Source of the DNA: a virus
Length of the DNA: 28,216 nucleotides
Virus record (IMG/VR): IMGVR_UViG_3300012017_000922
Location: 1 to 28,216 of that record
Direction: 5' to 3' (one strand)
How positions within the stretch are numbered: position 1 is the stretch's first letter; each line of letters begins with the position of its first letter. Position numbers and translations under genes: made by a program. The notes under the pieces are model-generated. The model had not been told where the DNA came from. It worked only from the letters and a program-made list of their open reading frames with translations, and made no database searches. Below, in pieces: positions 7,516-14,132 of this stretch.

Positions 7516-7547
7516 TTTTGAACTTTTGATTTTTTTTTGTATATTTA
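7516..7547 (+). promoter_or_regulatory. Promoter candidate for the replication genes
   Basis: TTTTG (7516-7520), 19 bases, then TATATTTA (7540-7547). The shorter-spaced CTTTTG (7523-7528) plus N11 gives the motif shared with 6906-6930 and 7304-7328. It lies 18 bases before the ATG at 7566. Confidence 0.55.
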
Positions 7548-7565
7548 TAATAAAAAAAACAAACT

Positions 7566-8060
7566 ATGAAAAATTTTTTTGAAAACTATTATGTTACACA
7601 ACACGGTGAAGTCTACCAAAAGACTGATAACGAGTATGTTTGGGTTGAACCAAGAATGTGGCAAGGACTAAGGGTGCTCGATTTATTTGATACCAAAAAT
7701 AGAAAGAAAATACGATTTAAAATTCATCGACTGGTTGCGGAAACATATATTCCAAATCCAGAAAATCATAATGAAGTTATTCATATTGATTTTAATAAAT
7801 TAAATAATCATGTTGATAACTTAAAATGGGTCCCTCGATACTATTCACTGCATTATACAAAACATCAAAATCATAATGCAAGTGGTGAAATGCACGGTAA
7901 TGCAAAAATAAGGGAAGAACAGGTTATCTTTATCCGCGAAAACTTTTATCAAATGGGTATAACTCAAAAAGCAATGGGACAAATGTTTGGTATTAATCAA
8001 CAAACTGTTAGCAATATTTTACATAATAAAAGTTGGAATAAAATCAAAGATAATGAATAA
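7566..8060 (+). CDS. HNH endonuclease with helix-turn-helix tail (second copy)
   Basis: The protein has 164 residues. NUMOD4-like N-terminus (YYVTQHGEVYQKTDNEYVW), HNH core (IHRLVAETYIPN, VIHIDFNKLNNHVDNLKWV), and C-terminal helix-turn-helix (ITQKAMGQMFGINQQTVSNIL). The HNH region reads IHIDFNKLNN rather than the usual NHxxGxKxNN, so activity is less certain than for the copy at 6173. It is the first gene of the plus-strand operon and ends 8 bases inside the replication gene. I read it as a mobile homing-type gene in the early operon. Confidence 0.88.
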   Translation: MKNFFENYYVTQHGEVYQKTDNEYVWVEPRMWQGLRVLDLFDTKNRKKIRFKIHRLVAETYIPNPENHNEVIHIDFNKLNNHVDNLKWVPRYYSLHYTKHQNHNASGEMHGNAKIREEQVIFIRENFYQMGITQKAMGQMFGINQQTVSNILHNKSWNKIKDNE

Positions 8061-8862
8061 AAGAATAAATCGAGCAAGTGACACTATTGGAATTAAAGGG
8101 ACAATTCCAATAAAAAAAGAAACATTACATCCAAAAAAAAATTATAGTGTTGATGAACAGATTATTTTACTTTATTTACTATCTTTACCTCCGCAATGGA
8201 ATTTGAAGCAAGATTGGATAATACATCAGTATGATGGTATAATGGGTAGGAATAGAATTAAGAAAGCTTGGGCATCCTTAAAATTGAAAGGTCATTTAAT
8301 TAAAAAAACCGGTACCAACTTTACTGATGTATATTGGATAGTTTATGAATTACCGGTAGACCGGAATCCGGTATACCGAGAACCGGTATACCGGGAATTG
8401 GTACACAATAATACTAAGATTAAAGATACAGATAATAAAGAAACAGATAATAAAGAAAATACTAGTATTATACTGGGTAAATTTGAAAATAAAGAAAAAG
8501 ATACTTATATTTTAAAAAATGATGAAGAAATGAAATACACGCAAGAACAATACCAAAAATATTTTGAAGAATATAAAAAGCAAAATGCTTATAAACTGGG
8601 TATCAAAATTCAAGATGAAATTCCATTACCAAAAAAAGTTGATGGATTTGTTGCAAAACAAAATTTAGTTGATATAGAATATCAATTGCAAAATGAATTT
8701 TATAAAATTGATAAAAATTTATTATTTGAATACATCAAAAATAATCAAGAAGATAGATTACCATTAATCATGGGCAAACAATTAACTATGTCGCAACAAC
8801 AATTGTGTGAGAAGTATAGAGAAATGATTTCCCAACCGAACGTTAGTGAAGGAAATCTTTGA
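8053..8862 (+). CDS. Replication initiator / replisome organizer (winged helix)
   Basis: The protein has 269 residues from the ATG at 8053; the longer frame to 7987 lies inside the HNH gene. Residues about 30-100 (NYSVDEQIILLYLLSLPPQW ... RIKKAWASLKLKGHLIKK) form a winged helix of the type found in phage and plasmid replication initiators. Then LPVDR-NPVYR-EPVYR-ELVHN, a five-residue period, is the translation of DNA iterons. A charged helical C-terminus (EMKYTQEQYQKYFEEYKKQ) probably contacts host replication proteins. Iterons inside the initiator gene recall lambda O. No polymerase or helicase was recognised, so the phage probably borrows the host replisome. Confidence 0.75.
   Translation: MNKRINRASDTIGIKGTIPIKKETLHPKKNYSVDEQIILLYLLSLPPQWNLKQDWIIHQYDGIMGRNRIKKAWASLKLKGHLIKKTGTNFTDVYWIVYELPVDRNPVYREPVYRELVHNNTKIKDTDNKETDNKENTSIILGKFENKEKDTYILKNDEEMKYTQEQYQKYFEEYKKQNAYKLGIKIQDEIPLPKKVDGFVAKQNLVDIEYQLQNEFYKIDKNLLFEYIKNNQEDRLPLIMGKQLTMSQQQLCEKYREMISQPNVSEGNL
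8353..8412. repeat. Iterons, probable replication origin
   Basis: Four units at an exact 15-base period start at 8353, 8368, 8383 and 8398. The second and third hold the palindrome CGGTATACCG, the first reads CCGGTAGACCGG, and the fourth is diverged (TTGGTACAC). A related CCGGTACC lies at 8309-8316. An A-rich stretch follows (about 8412-8540), suitable as an unwinding element. The units lie in the initiator gene just after its winged helix. Confidence 0.65.
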
Positions 8863-8910
8863 TAAAATGAACACCTCACCTCTTAGTGTAACCAATTAAA
8901 AACAAAAAAA

Positions 8911-9111
8911 ATGAAAAACCCTAAACATCGATATGGCGAGAATCATGGTCGCAGTAAACTAAGAGAAGACCAAGTGAGAGATATTCACTACCTTTATAAC
9001 ACGGGTAATTTAACCCAACAAGAAATTGCAACAGAATTAGGTGTGAACCAACGAACAGTTTCCAACATTGTTAACGGTAAAAGTTGGAGACATCTAAAAC
9101 TTGACGAATAA
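8911..9111 (+). CDS. Orphan helix-turn-helix protein derived from an HNH tail
   Basis: The protein has 66 residues. SKLREDQVRDIHYLYNTG followed by LTQQEIATELGVNQRTVSNIVNGKSW matches the last 55 residues of the HNH protein at 7566 (shared GE.HG..K.RE.QV, TQ.., GVNQ/GINQ, TVSNI...KSW) and also that at 6173. There is no nuclease domain. It is probably a DNA-binding domain left after loss of an HNH gene, or a domain recruited as a regulator. It is the last gene of the plus-strand operon. Confidence 0.75.
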   Translation: MKNPKHRYGENHGRSKLREDQVRDIHYLYNTGNLTQQEIATELGVNQRTVSNIVNGKSWRHLKLDE

Positions 9112-9114
9112 GAC

Positions 9115-9160
9115 ATTATTTTTGTTAGGTGGTATACTGATACCAAAAACAAAAAATAAT
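9115..9160. terminator. Long imperfect inverted repeat between convergent genes
   Basis: The left arm ATTATTTTTGTT and right arm AACAAAAAATAAT pair around an inner GGTAT/ATACC stem with loop ACTG. It separates a plus-strand and a minus-strand gene that face each other. It lacks a clean T-run, so a terminator role is tentative. Confidence 0.4.
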
Positions 9161-9197
9161 TCAACCTGATTAATCTGGTGAAGAAACTCGATAAGTT

Positions 9198-9488
9198 TTA
9201 AAGGTTAATGTTGAGTTCCTTTAACTTTTCCTTCAGAAATTGATTCTCACCCTCAAGTTTTGCCATATGTTTTTCCATTTCAAATATCTTGGTTCCCATA
9301 CTAACAATATCATCTTTTAATTTTTCAATTTCTTCTTTTTGTTGTTGACTAGTCTCACGCCACATTTGTAAGACTTCTCTAGCATTTTGTATTTCACTTG
9401 TCGTGGCTTGAAATTTACCGGCAGTAAACCAAGTAATTACACCGGTTATAATTGCAACAATAACTTCTGATATTGGTATTTGGTCCAT
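9198..9488 (-). CDS. Membrane-anchored coiled-coil protein (holin- or spanin-like?)
   Basis: The protein has 96 residues. One hydrophobic segment near the N-terminus (VIVAIITGVITWFTAG, about 9-24) is followed by a long charged coiled coil (EEIEKLKDDI ... KLEGENQFLKEKLKEL). It is the last gene of the portal cluster, starting two bases before the end of the connector gene. The layout fits a small phage membrane protein such as a holin, spanin subunit or membrane-associated lysis factor. No known family is certain, but it is the only lysis candidate I see in the genome. Confidence 0.6.
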   Translation of the reverse strand: MDQIPISEVIVAIITGVITWFTAGKFQATTSEIQNAREVLQMWRETSQQQKEEIEKLKDDIVSMGTKIFEMEKHMAKLEGENQFLKEKLKELNINL

Positions 9489-9489
9489 A

Positions 9490-10077
9490 TTAAGAATTAG
9501 TTACGTGACCGTACCAAGCGGGATAGGGACAATTTCTTTCATCAAACCAACCCCAATTACCTGGCATTGAAATAGGTGATTTGAACGCAGTATTTTGACT
9601 TGGTTGCAATTGTTCCTTTTGGTTATCCGTATATTCGGGAAAAAGATTTGAATTAAATATAAGATATCTTCTCATCATATTGTTATTAAATTCAGCATCA
9701 TCTTTAACATTTGTTTTTAGTTGAAGATATGTTTTGAATTCAATCTTTTGACCTTGTTCAGAACTATTTGATACCAATCCAATTGATAAGAATTTTGCAA
9801 TGAAATTATCCAATGCACGATAAATAGAAAACCCAATTAAAGTGGGTTGGATATATTTGTCCAATAAAGTTTTGTAATGAATATTACCGGCTTGATTGAT
9901 TGTATTATTATCAACCAAATCCAAAATTTTATTGTATAATTTTGTTCCAAGTGTTTCTTGGATTTCAATATTTTGACTGGTTAAAATTGAATATCTTAAT
10001 TCATTGGCTTGAACATTTTCACCAATGTAACTATAAGATTTTAATACATTCTCTGATATTAATAATATGTTATTCAT
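9490..10077 (-). CDS. Head completion / head-tail connector protein
   Basis: The protein has 195 residues. The start MNNILLISENVLKSYSYI...NVQANELRYSILTSQNIEIQ followed by GTKLYNKILD is typical of a connector-like protein found next to portals in Bacteroidetes phages. A helical bundle (HYKTLLDKYIQPTLIGFSIYRALDNF) fits an adaptor that stacks below the portal. The C-terminus is aromatic and proline-rich (NWGWFDERNCPYPAWYG). The ATG overlaps the portal stop. The function comes from position and pattern. Confidence 0.6.
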   Translation of the reverse strand: MNNILLISENVLKSYSYIGENVQANELRYSILTSQNIEIQETLGTKLYNKILDLVDNNTINQAGNIHYKTLLDKYIQPTLIGFSIYRALDNFIAKFLSIGLVSNSSEQGQKIEFKTYLQLKTNVKDDAEFNNNMMRRYLIFNSNLFPEYTDNQKEQLQPSQNTAFKSPISMPGNWGWFDERNCPYPAWYGHVTNS

Positions 10078-11132
10078 TATTCTAAAATTTTGTTTTGTAT
10101 TATTTTTAAATCAACATTCTCATCCAAATGTATTAGTTTAACAATGTTATCTAGTTCTCCTATTAAATACTTTTGAAATGGTTTAATTGTTGTTGATAAG
10201 AATAAATTATACGATGTGGTTAATTGGTCTGCAGATGAAGAAAAACCTTGTGGTGATGGTAAACCGATGATTGCACCATCGATAATTTTATGACCACTCA
10301 TGATTTGTCTTTGTACCAATTCAAAGATACTACTGAAATAACCATCTTCAACATTGGTTTGGATTTGAGTAATCTCCGGTTTTTGTTCTGACTCGCCATA
10401 ACTTATAATTACCCTTCCCGCATTCTCTGCACCCTGATATCTTTCTTCAATCTTTCGCAACACTTGGAATTGTTCATTCTCACTTTCAGGTTGTTGTTGA
10501 TTAAAGTGAACCCACAATGATGGACTTAGACCATTCTTAATGTTATGTAAATTGAAAACAGATATCTGTTCATTTAATTTAACGTCATTGATAACACTAA
10601 TCCAATCAGGACAACCGTAATAATCAAATGCAGCGTGTTCTTGTTTTATGTGGATTACTTGACGATTTTCTCTATCTTCAGAATTAAAACTCGCAAATTC
10701 AATCACATTTTTTTTGGTTGGTTTCCACCATTCTCTGCAATAAAAATAATTATCATCTTTTCCGACCCTCATGTATTTTGCTGGTAAAATATGAACACCC
10801 GCCAAACCTTCGTTTCTATCACGTCTCCATACTGCTTCCAAAAATAAATTACCTGTCACCATATATTCAAAGACCATTTTTCTAAACAAAAAATTCAATG
10901 AATCAGATTCATTCATCATATAGTTTTTCTCAAATCCCATTCCCACAATTGCATCAATCTTGGAACGAAGACATGCGTTATGAATTGGAGAAACGTCTGT
11001 TAATCTCAATAATTCATAAGGGTACATATTGTTTGCACCCCATCGAATATATGGTTCATTTTTATTTTCTGTGACCTCAATGAAAGTTTCAGTTGTGTCA
11101 TATTTTGAAAAGTCTAATCTATGTATTTTCAT
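10077..11132 (-). CDS. Portal protein
   Basis: The dodecameric portal forms the DNA gate of the capsid. I chose the ATG at 11132 (MKIHRLDFSKYD, 351 codons). The longer frame to 11198 lies inside the upstream gene and adds an unlikely leader. Portal features: YIRWGANNMYPYELLRL near the start, then SPIHNACLRSKIDAIVGMGF, FEYMVTGNLFLEAVW, HIKQEHAAFDYYGCPDWISV, and a late ISYGESEQKPEITQIQTNVEDG segment, as in HK97/PBSX-like portals. Unusually, it comes after the capsid genes and beyond two terminators. Confidence 0.85.
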   Translation of the reverse strand: MKIHRLDFSKYDTTETFIEVTENKNEPYIRWGANNMYPYELLRLTDVSPIHNACLRSKIDAIVGMGFEKNYMMNESDSLNFLFRKMVFEYMVTGNLFLEAVWRRDRNEGLAGVHILPAKYMRVGKDDNYFYCREWWKPTKKNVIEFASFNSEDRENRQVIHIKQEHAAFDYYGCPDWISVINDVKLNEQISVFNLHNIKNGLSPSLWVHFNQQQPESENEQFQVLRKIEERYQGAENAGRVIISYGESEQKPEITQIQTNVEDGYFSSIFELVQRQIMSGHKIIDGAIIGLPSPQGFSSSADQLTTSYNLFLSTTIKPFQKYLIGELDNIVKLIHLDENVDLKIIQNKILE

Positions 11133-11574
11133 ATACTTTAAATTGTATTTCTGATAAGTTATTTGATGTATTTCCTGTGTTACTATCGTAAGTTTCAAAT
11201 GTTATATTTTCTGTCACACGTAATATACTTTCGTTTACAACATTATAAGAATTGATTGGATTTAAATTCGTTGATGATGTTTGCTCATAAACCAATAAAT
11301 AATATTCGCCAGGAATTAAATGAAGATTAACATTGGTTATTGATGTTCCCGTATATATTTCTGCAGCATTTGGATTAACATCAATGTTAAAATGGTCTTC
11401 TGCGGGAAGATAACTAACACTGGGTGGAATACGATAAGGTATTGCTCTCCATATTTGGTTGGTTACCTTATGTTTAAAATTAAAAAGATAATAAACTGTA
11501 CCCGATAATAACTTATTCCTCGAACAAGTTAAATACATGGTTTGACCTGTTGTGTCACCAGAAAGATATATCAT
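11119..11574 (-). CDS. Beta-rich virion protein, unknown
   Basis: The protein has 151 residues: MIYLSGDTTGQTMYLTCSRN, an aromatic strand run (YYLFNFKHKVTNQIWRAIPYRI), and a PGEYYLLVYEQ segment typical of a beta-sandwich. It starts inside the end of the 73-aa gene and overlaps the portal by 14 bases, so it is probably translated together with the portal. A structural role is likely; I cannot name the family. Confidence 0.6.
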   Translation of the reverse strand: MIYLSGDTTGQTMYLTCSRNKLLSGTVYYLFNFKHKVTNQIWRAIPYRIPPSVSYLPAEDHFNIDVNPNAAEIYTGTSITNVNLHLIPGEYYLLVYEQTSSTNLNPINSYNVVNESILRVTENITFETYDSNTGNTSNNLSEIQFKVYENT

Positions 11575-11792
11575 ATTTTATACTTATTTAATTCTTGTTC
11601 AACAAATTTTATTAAATTTTCATTTGTTATATTATTATCGCTTTTGGCGGGATAGTTTATAACTATTGAACATTTACGTTGTATTTCATCATCACCGAAT
11701 TCAATGAGAATTTGACACTCATTAAAATCAATATCAAAACAAACTTGTTTGATTATATAATACGCATATAATGTATTATTAATTGAAAACAT
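11571..11792 (-). CDS. Small protein, unknown, first gene of the portal cluster
   Basis: The protein has 73 residues with alternating strands (CFDIDFNECQILIEFGDDEIQRKCSIVINYP) and a C-terminal helix (ENLIKFVEQELNKY). It is not recognised. It is the first gene after the double terminator at 11837-11967, and its stop overlaps the next start (11571-11574). Confidence 0.6.
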   Translation of the reverse strand: MFSINNTLYAYYIIKQVCFDIDFNECQILIEFGDDEIQRKCSIVINYPAKSDNNITNENLIKFVEQELNKYKI

Positions 11793-11836
11793 CTATAATA
11801 AATACCTAATTTGAAGAAGAAAATCAGATTTATAAC

Positions 11837-11874
11837 AAAAAACCCTGCTATTCATTAAGAATTAGCAGGGTTTT
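11837..11874 (-). terminator. Hairpin with T-run, minus strand (before the portal cluster)
   Basis: A 12-bp stem, AAAACCCTGCTA / TAGCAGGGTTTT, with a 12-base loop. On the minus strand it ends in six T. It lies after a promoter candidate (11898-11927), so it could act as an attenuator for the portal genes as well as a back-up terminator. Confidence 0.75.
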
Positions 11875-11897
11875 GATATGACCAACATTCAATAACA

Positions 11898-11927
11898 TAA
11901 ATATACGAAATATTTTTATTTTTTCAA
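11898..11927 (-). promoter_or_regulatory. Promoter candidate for the portal cluster
   Basis: On the minus strand TTG (11927-11925), 19 bases, then TATATTTA (11905-11898). The spacing equals that of the candidates at 7401-7431 and 7516-7547. It sits between two terminators, where a new promoter for the portal cluster would be expected. Confidence 0.45.
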
Positions 11928-11933
11928 TAATAT

Positions 11934-11967
11934 AAAAAAAAACCCCCGAATTTCTTCGAGGGTTTTT
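11934..11967 (-). terminator. Strong intrinsic terminator after the capsid genes
   Basis: On the minus strand the stem CCCTCGAA / TTCGGGGG closes a GAAA tetraloop, with one G-U pair, and is followed by a run of nine T. It lies 19 bases past the stop of the structural protein at 11986 and ends the long capsid transcript. Confidence 0.85.
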
Positions 11968-11985
11968 AATCAGATTTAATTCCAA

Positions 11986-12525
11986 TTATTGAACAGTGAT
12001 ACCTGTCATGACCGCTTGGAGGGTAGTGGTCACATCAATTTCCATGGATGGATTAGGTTCACCACCTGACATAGTAAATGTCACACCGTTGGCATCGTTG
12101 TAAGCCTGACCCATTAACATGGAACCTGCACTTACGGTAAGACCATTTTCTTGGCCAACCAACCAATAACGACCGTTATTGTCTTCAATTATGATTATTA
12201 AATCATTGGGTTTGATAAGGTCAAACCATTTTGTACGTAAAATTTGGTCTAATTTAGGTAATGTTACAACTAAACTTGGGACAAATACTACTGATTGGGC
12301 TGTCTCGTTCACCTGAAGTTCTTCAGTAAACGAAGAAGACTGTTTTACAAGTTCGTACTTGTAAAATGTTCCTGTACCCGCAATCGCAGTGATGCCACCT
12401 GTTTGAGTTGATGTTACACCTGTAATTGCATTACCAGCTCCGCCTAAAACCCAAAGGGCTTTAACACCACCAGTACTTGCATTACGACAATCTAATGTAT
12501 GACCGCTCGAAATATAACAACTCAT
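11986..12525 (-). CDS. Virion structural protein (head decoration or tail tube)
   Basis: The protein has 179 residues. SGHTLDCRNASTGGVKALWVLG at the start, GTFYKYELVKQSSSFTEEL, and a C-terminal IIIEDNNGRYWLVGQENGLTVS-AGSMLMGQAYNDANG pattern of beta strands with Gly turns. It follows the major capsid gene by 35 bases and shares its terminator, so high expression is likely. This fits either a decoration protein or the major tail tube protein. No other clear tail tube is seen, which makes the second option attractive. Confidence 0.6.
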   Translation of the reverse strand: MSCYISSGHTLDCRNASTGGVKALWVLGGAGNAITGVTSTQTGGITAIAGTGTFYKYELVKQSSSFTEELQVNETAQSVVFVPSLVVTLPKLDQILRTKWFDLIKPNDLIIIIEDNNGRYWLVGQENGLTVSAGSMLMGQAYNDANGVTFTMSGGEPNPSMEIDVTTTLQAVMTGITVQ

Positions 12526-12560
12526 AGTTTTTTATAATTTTTAATTTTAAGGTTTATGCA

Positions 12561-13505
12561 TTATTTGCAGATTGCGAAAGACGCTACGTCGAATACACCA
12601 AGACCATAAGTTACATTGGCCATGATTTTAACGATATCCTCGAACGGGTCGTAGACAGCTTTAACAGTCATTATCTCGGAATTCATACCGAACAAGTAGT
12701 AACCAGCAGGACCGGCGTAGTATGCGGACACACCATCAAGACCTACGGTTGGGATTACTCTTACATTGGTACCAGGTAACATCAACGACCATTCTTCACC
12801 GGTTGCGACACCTGCACTATCCATTGTAAACAAGTTAACAAAAGAAGAATTTCTCATGCTTGAAACAAGTCCACGATAGTTGGCGTAAGAACAGTAAATG
12901 ACAAGGTCATCACGATGTAATACGTTGGAAGGAATGTTTTCATAGATTTTGGTGAATACATCCAAACCGTTGCTTGAAGTAGCACCTGTGTATGCAATTT
13001 GTGTTGCACCGTTACCAGAGGTAATCAAGTATTCAACACCATTGAAACACTGAGAGTTAAATTCAGTAGCACCAGTTGCGGTTGTATTTCTCCACAATGC
13101 TTTTTCAACTTTGTTTGCAATTCTGTTAGAGATATCTTCCAAAATTACTTCTTCGAATGGAACATTCTCTTGGAAGTTCGCATCACTCAAAGATTGAGAA
13201 AGATATGTGTCATATAAAGAATAAGGACACAAAGTTTGGTTTACTTTTTTGTTACACAAATCAACGGTAACAAGGTTTTGGGTGGTTGTACCAGATTGGT
13301 TAAATCCGCAAGATAAATCTTGCAAATAAACGTCGTTTGTTACGAAACCAACTTTTTCGGTAGTACCTTTCAAATTAGGTCTTACCGTAGCATATTTTGG
13401 AAGAGTCAATCCCAAAACTGCTTTAATTAACATATCCGAACCATATGAATTGTAGGTTGGGAGATTTGTTAAATCATAAGCGAAATTTAATTTCTGTTTA
13501 TTCAT
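12561..13505 (-). CDS. Major capsid protein
   Basis: The protein has 314 residues. An N-terminal segment is followed by a long helix region (NRIANKVEKALWRNTT, about 130-150, like the HK97 spine helix). The rest has strands such as DDLVIYCSYANYRGLV, TMDSAGVATG, PGTNVRVIPTVGL and AYYAGPAGYYLFGMNSEIMTVKAVYDPF, the usual A-domain and P-domain pattern of HK97-fold capsids. Between the scaffold and a structural protein, 11 bases after the scaffold gene, its position is also diagnostic. Its transcript ends at the strong terminator near 11940. Confidence 0.88.
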   Translation of the reverse strand: MNKQKLNFAYDLTNLPTYNSYGSDMLIKAVLGLTLPKYATVRPNLKGTTEKVGFVTNDVYLQDLSCGFNQSGTTTQNLVTVDLCNKKVNQTLCPYSLYDTYLSQSLSDANFQENVPFEEVILEDISNRIANKVEKALWRNTTATGATEFNSQCFNGVEYLITSGNGATQIAYTGATSSNGLDVFTKIYENIPSNVLHRDDLVIYCSYANYRGLVSSMRNSSFVNLFTMDSAGVATGEEWSLMLPGTNVRVIPTVGLDGVSAYYAGPAGYYLFGMNSEIMTVKAVYDPFEDIVKIMANVTYGLGVFDVASFAICK

Positions 13506-13516
13506 TTTTTTAATTT

Positions 13517-14053
13517 TTAAATACTGTTTAGTTTTTCAAAATCACGAATCATTTTTAATTTGAAGTCACCTCTGTTAGCAACTTCTTTGATTGATTTTTG
13601 TGTTTTATGTACAGGCTCTTTTTCTGCACTAAGTTTAAATGCTTTAAATTCGCTGGAAAGTTTTTCCATACGCTTATTAATCTCGGCTAATGTAGCCACA
13701 TAAGTTTTAATAAGTTTTCTCATTTCTTCCTCATCATCTCTGTTTACATCTTCTGCAACTCTATCTGCTTCAGACTCACCTTCTCTCTCATCTTCTTTTT
13801 CATAAATGGCCACAATTTGACCGGCCTCATCTACTTCAAGAACAAAACCTTCGGTGGTTTCGTGTTTGCCAGCAGGAGCGGGAGATAGTGTGGATTCTTT
13901 CTGAATATAAAGATATTGACCAACTTCAAATTCTTGGGTTTCTTCGTTGTTAGAAACAACGGTTCCATCCAATAAAGTTGCGGTTGCGAACTTCAAAGAT
14001 TCAAATTCTTGTTTGAAAAAACCTTTAACTTTTTCTATCAAGCTATTTTTCAT
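13517..14053 (-). CDS. Capsid scaffold-like protein
   Basis: The protein has 178 residues. A barrel-like N-terminal region (ATATLLDGTVVSNN ... PAPAGKHETTEGFVLEVDEAGQIVAI) precedes a very acidic segment (EKEDEREGESEADRVAEDVNRDDEEEM) and a long helix (IKTYVATLAEINKRMEKLSSEFKAF). Acidic linkers with coiled coils are typical of scaffolding proteins that are cleaved by the head protease. It sits between protease and major capsid genes, as expected. Confidence 0.75.
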   Translation of the reverse strand: MKNSLIEKVKGFFKQEFESLKFATATLLDGTVVSNNEETQEFEVGQYLYIQKESTLSPAPAGKHETTEGFVLEVDEAGQIVAIYEKEDEREGESEADRVAEDVNRDDEEEMRKLIKTYVATLAEINKRMEKLSSEFKAFKLSAEKEPVHKTQKSIKEVANRGDFKLKMIRDFEKLNSI

Positions 14054-14072
14054 ATAATAATTTTTTAATTTA

Positions 14073-14104
14073 TGTTATTGATAACATTTATAAATATAAA
14101 TGTT
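14073..14104. repeat. Adjacent palindromes upstream of the scaffold/capsid genes
   Basis: TGTTATTGATAACA (14073-14086) overlaps a 10-bp inverted repeat AACATTTATA-AA-TATAAATGTT (14083-14104). They lie in the 79-base gap between the protease and scaffold genes and contain TATATTTA on the minus strand. A binding site for a regulator of capsid-gene expression is possible. Confidence 0.45.
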
Positions 14105-14132
14105 TAATTAAATGATATTTTTTATTACAAAA

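Noticed and set aside
7298-7565. tRNA or riboswitch in the divergent region
   Set aside because: No cloverleaf or known riboswitch core seen; the structure is explained by promoters and two T-run hairpins.
8867-8899. Ten-codon frame (MNTSPLSVTN) before the orphan helix-turn-helix gene as a leader peptide
   Set aside because: Too short to support, with no run of regulatory codons or attenuator hairpin next to it.
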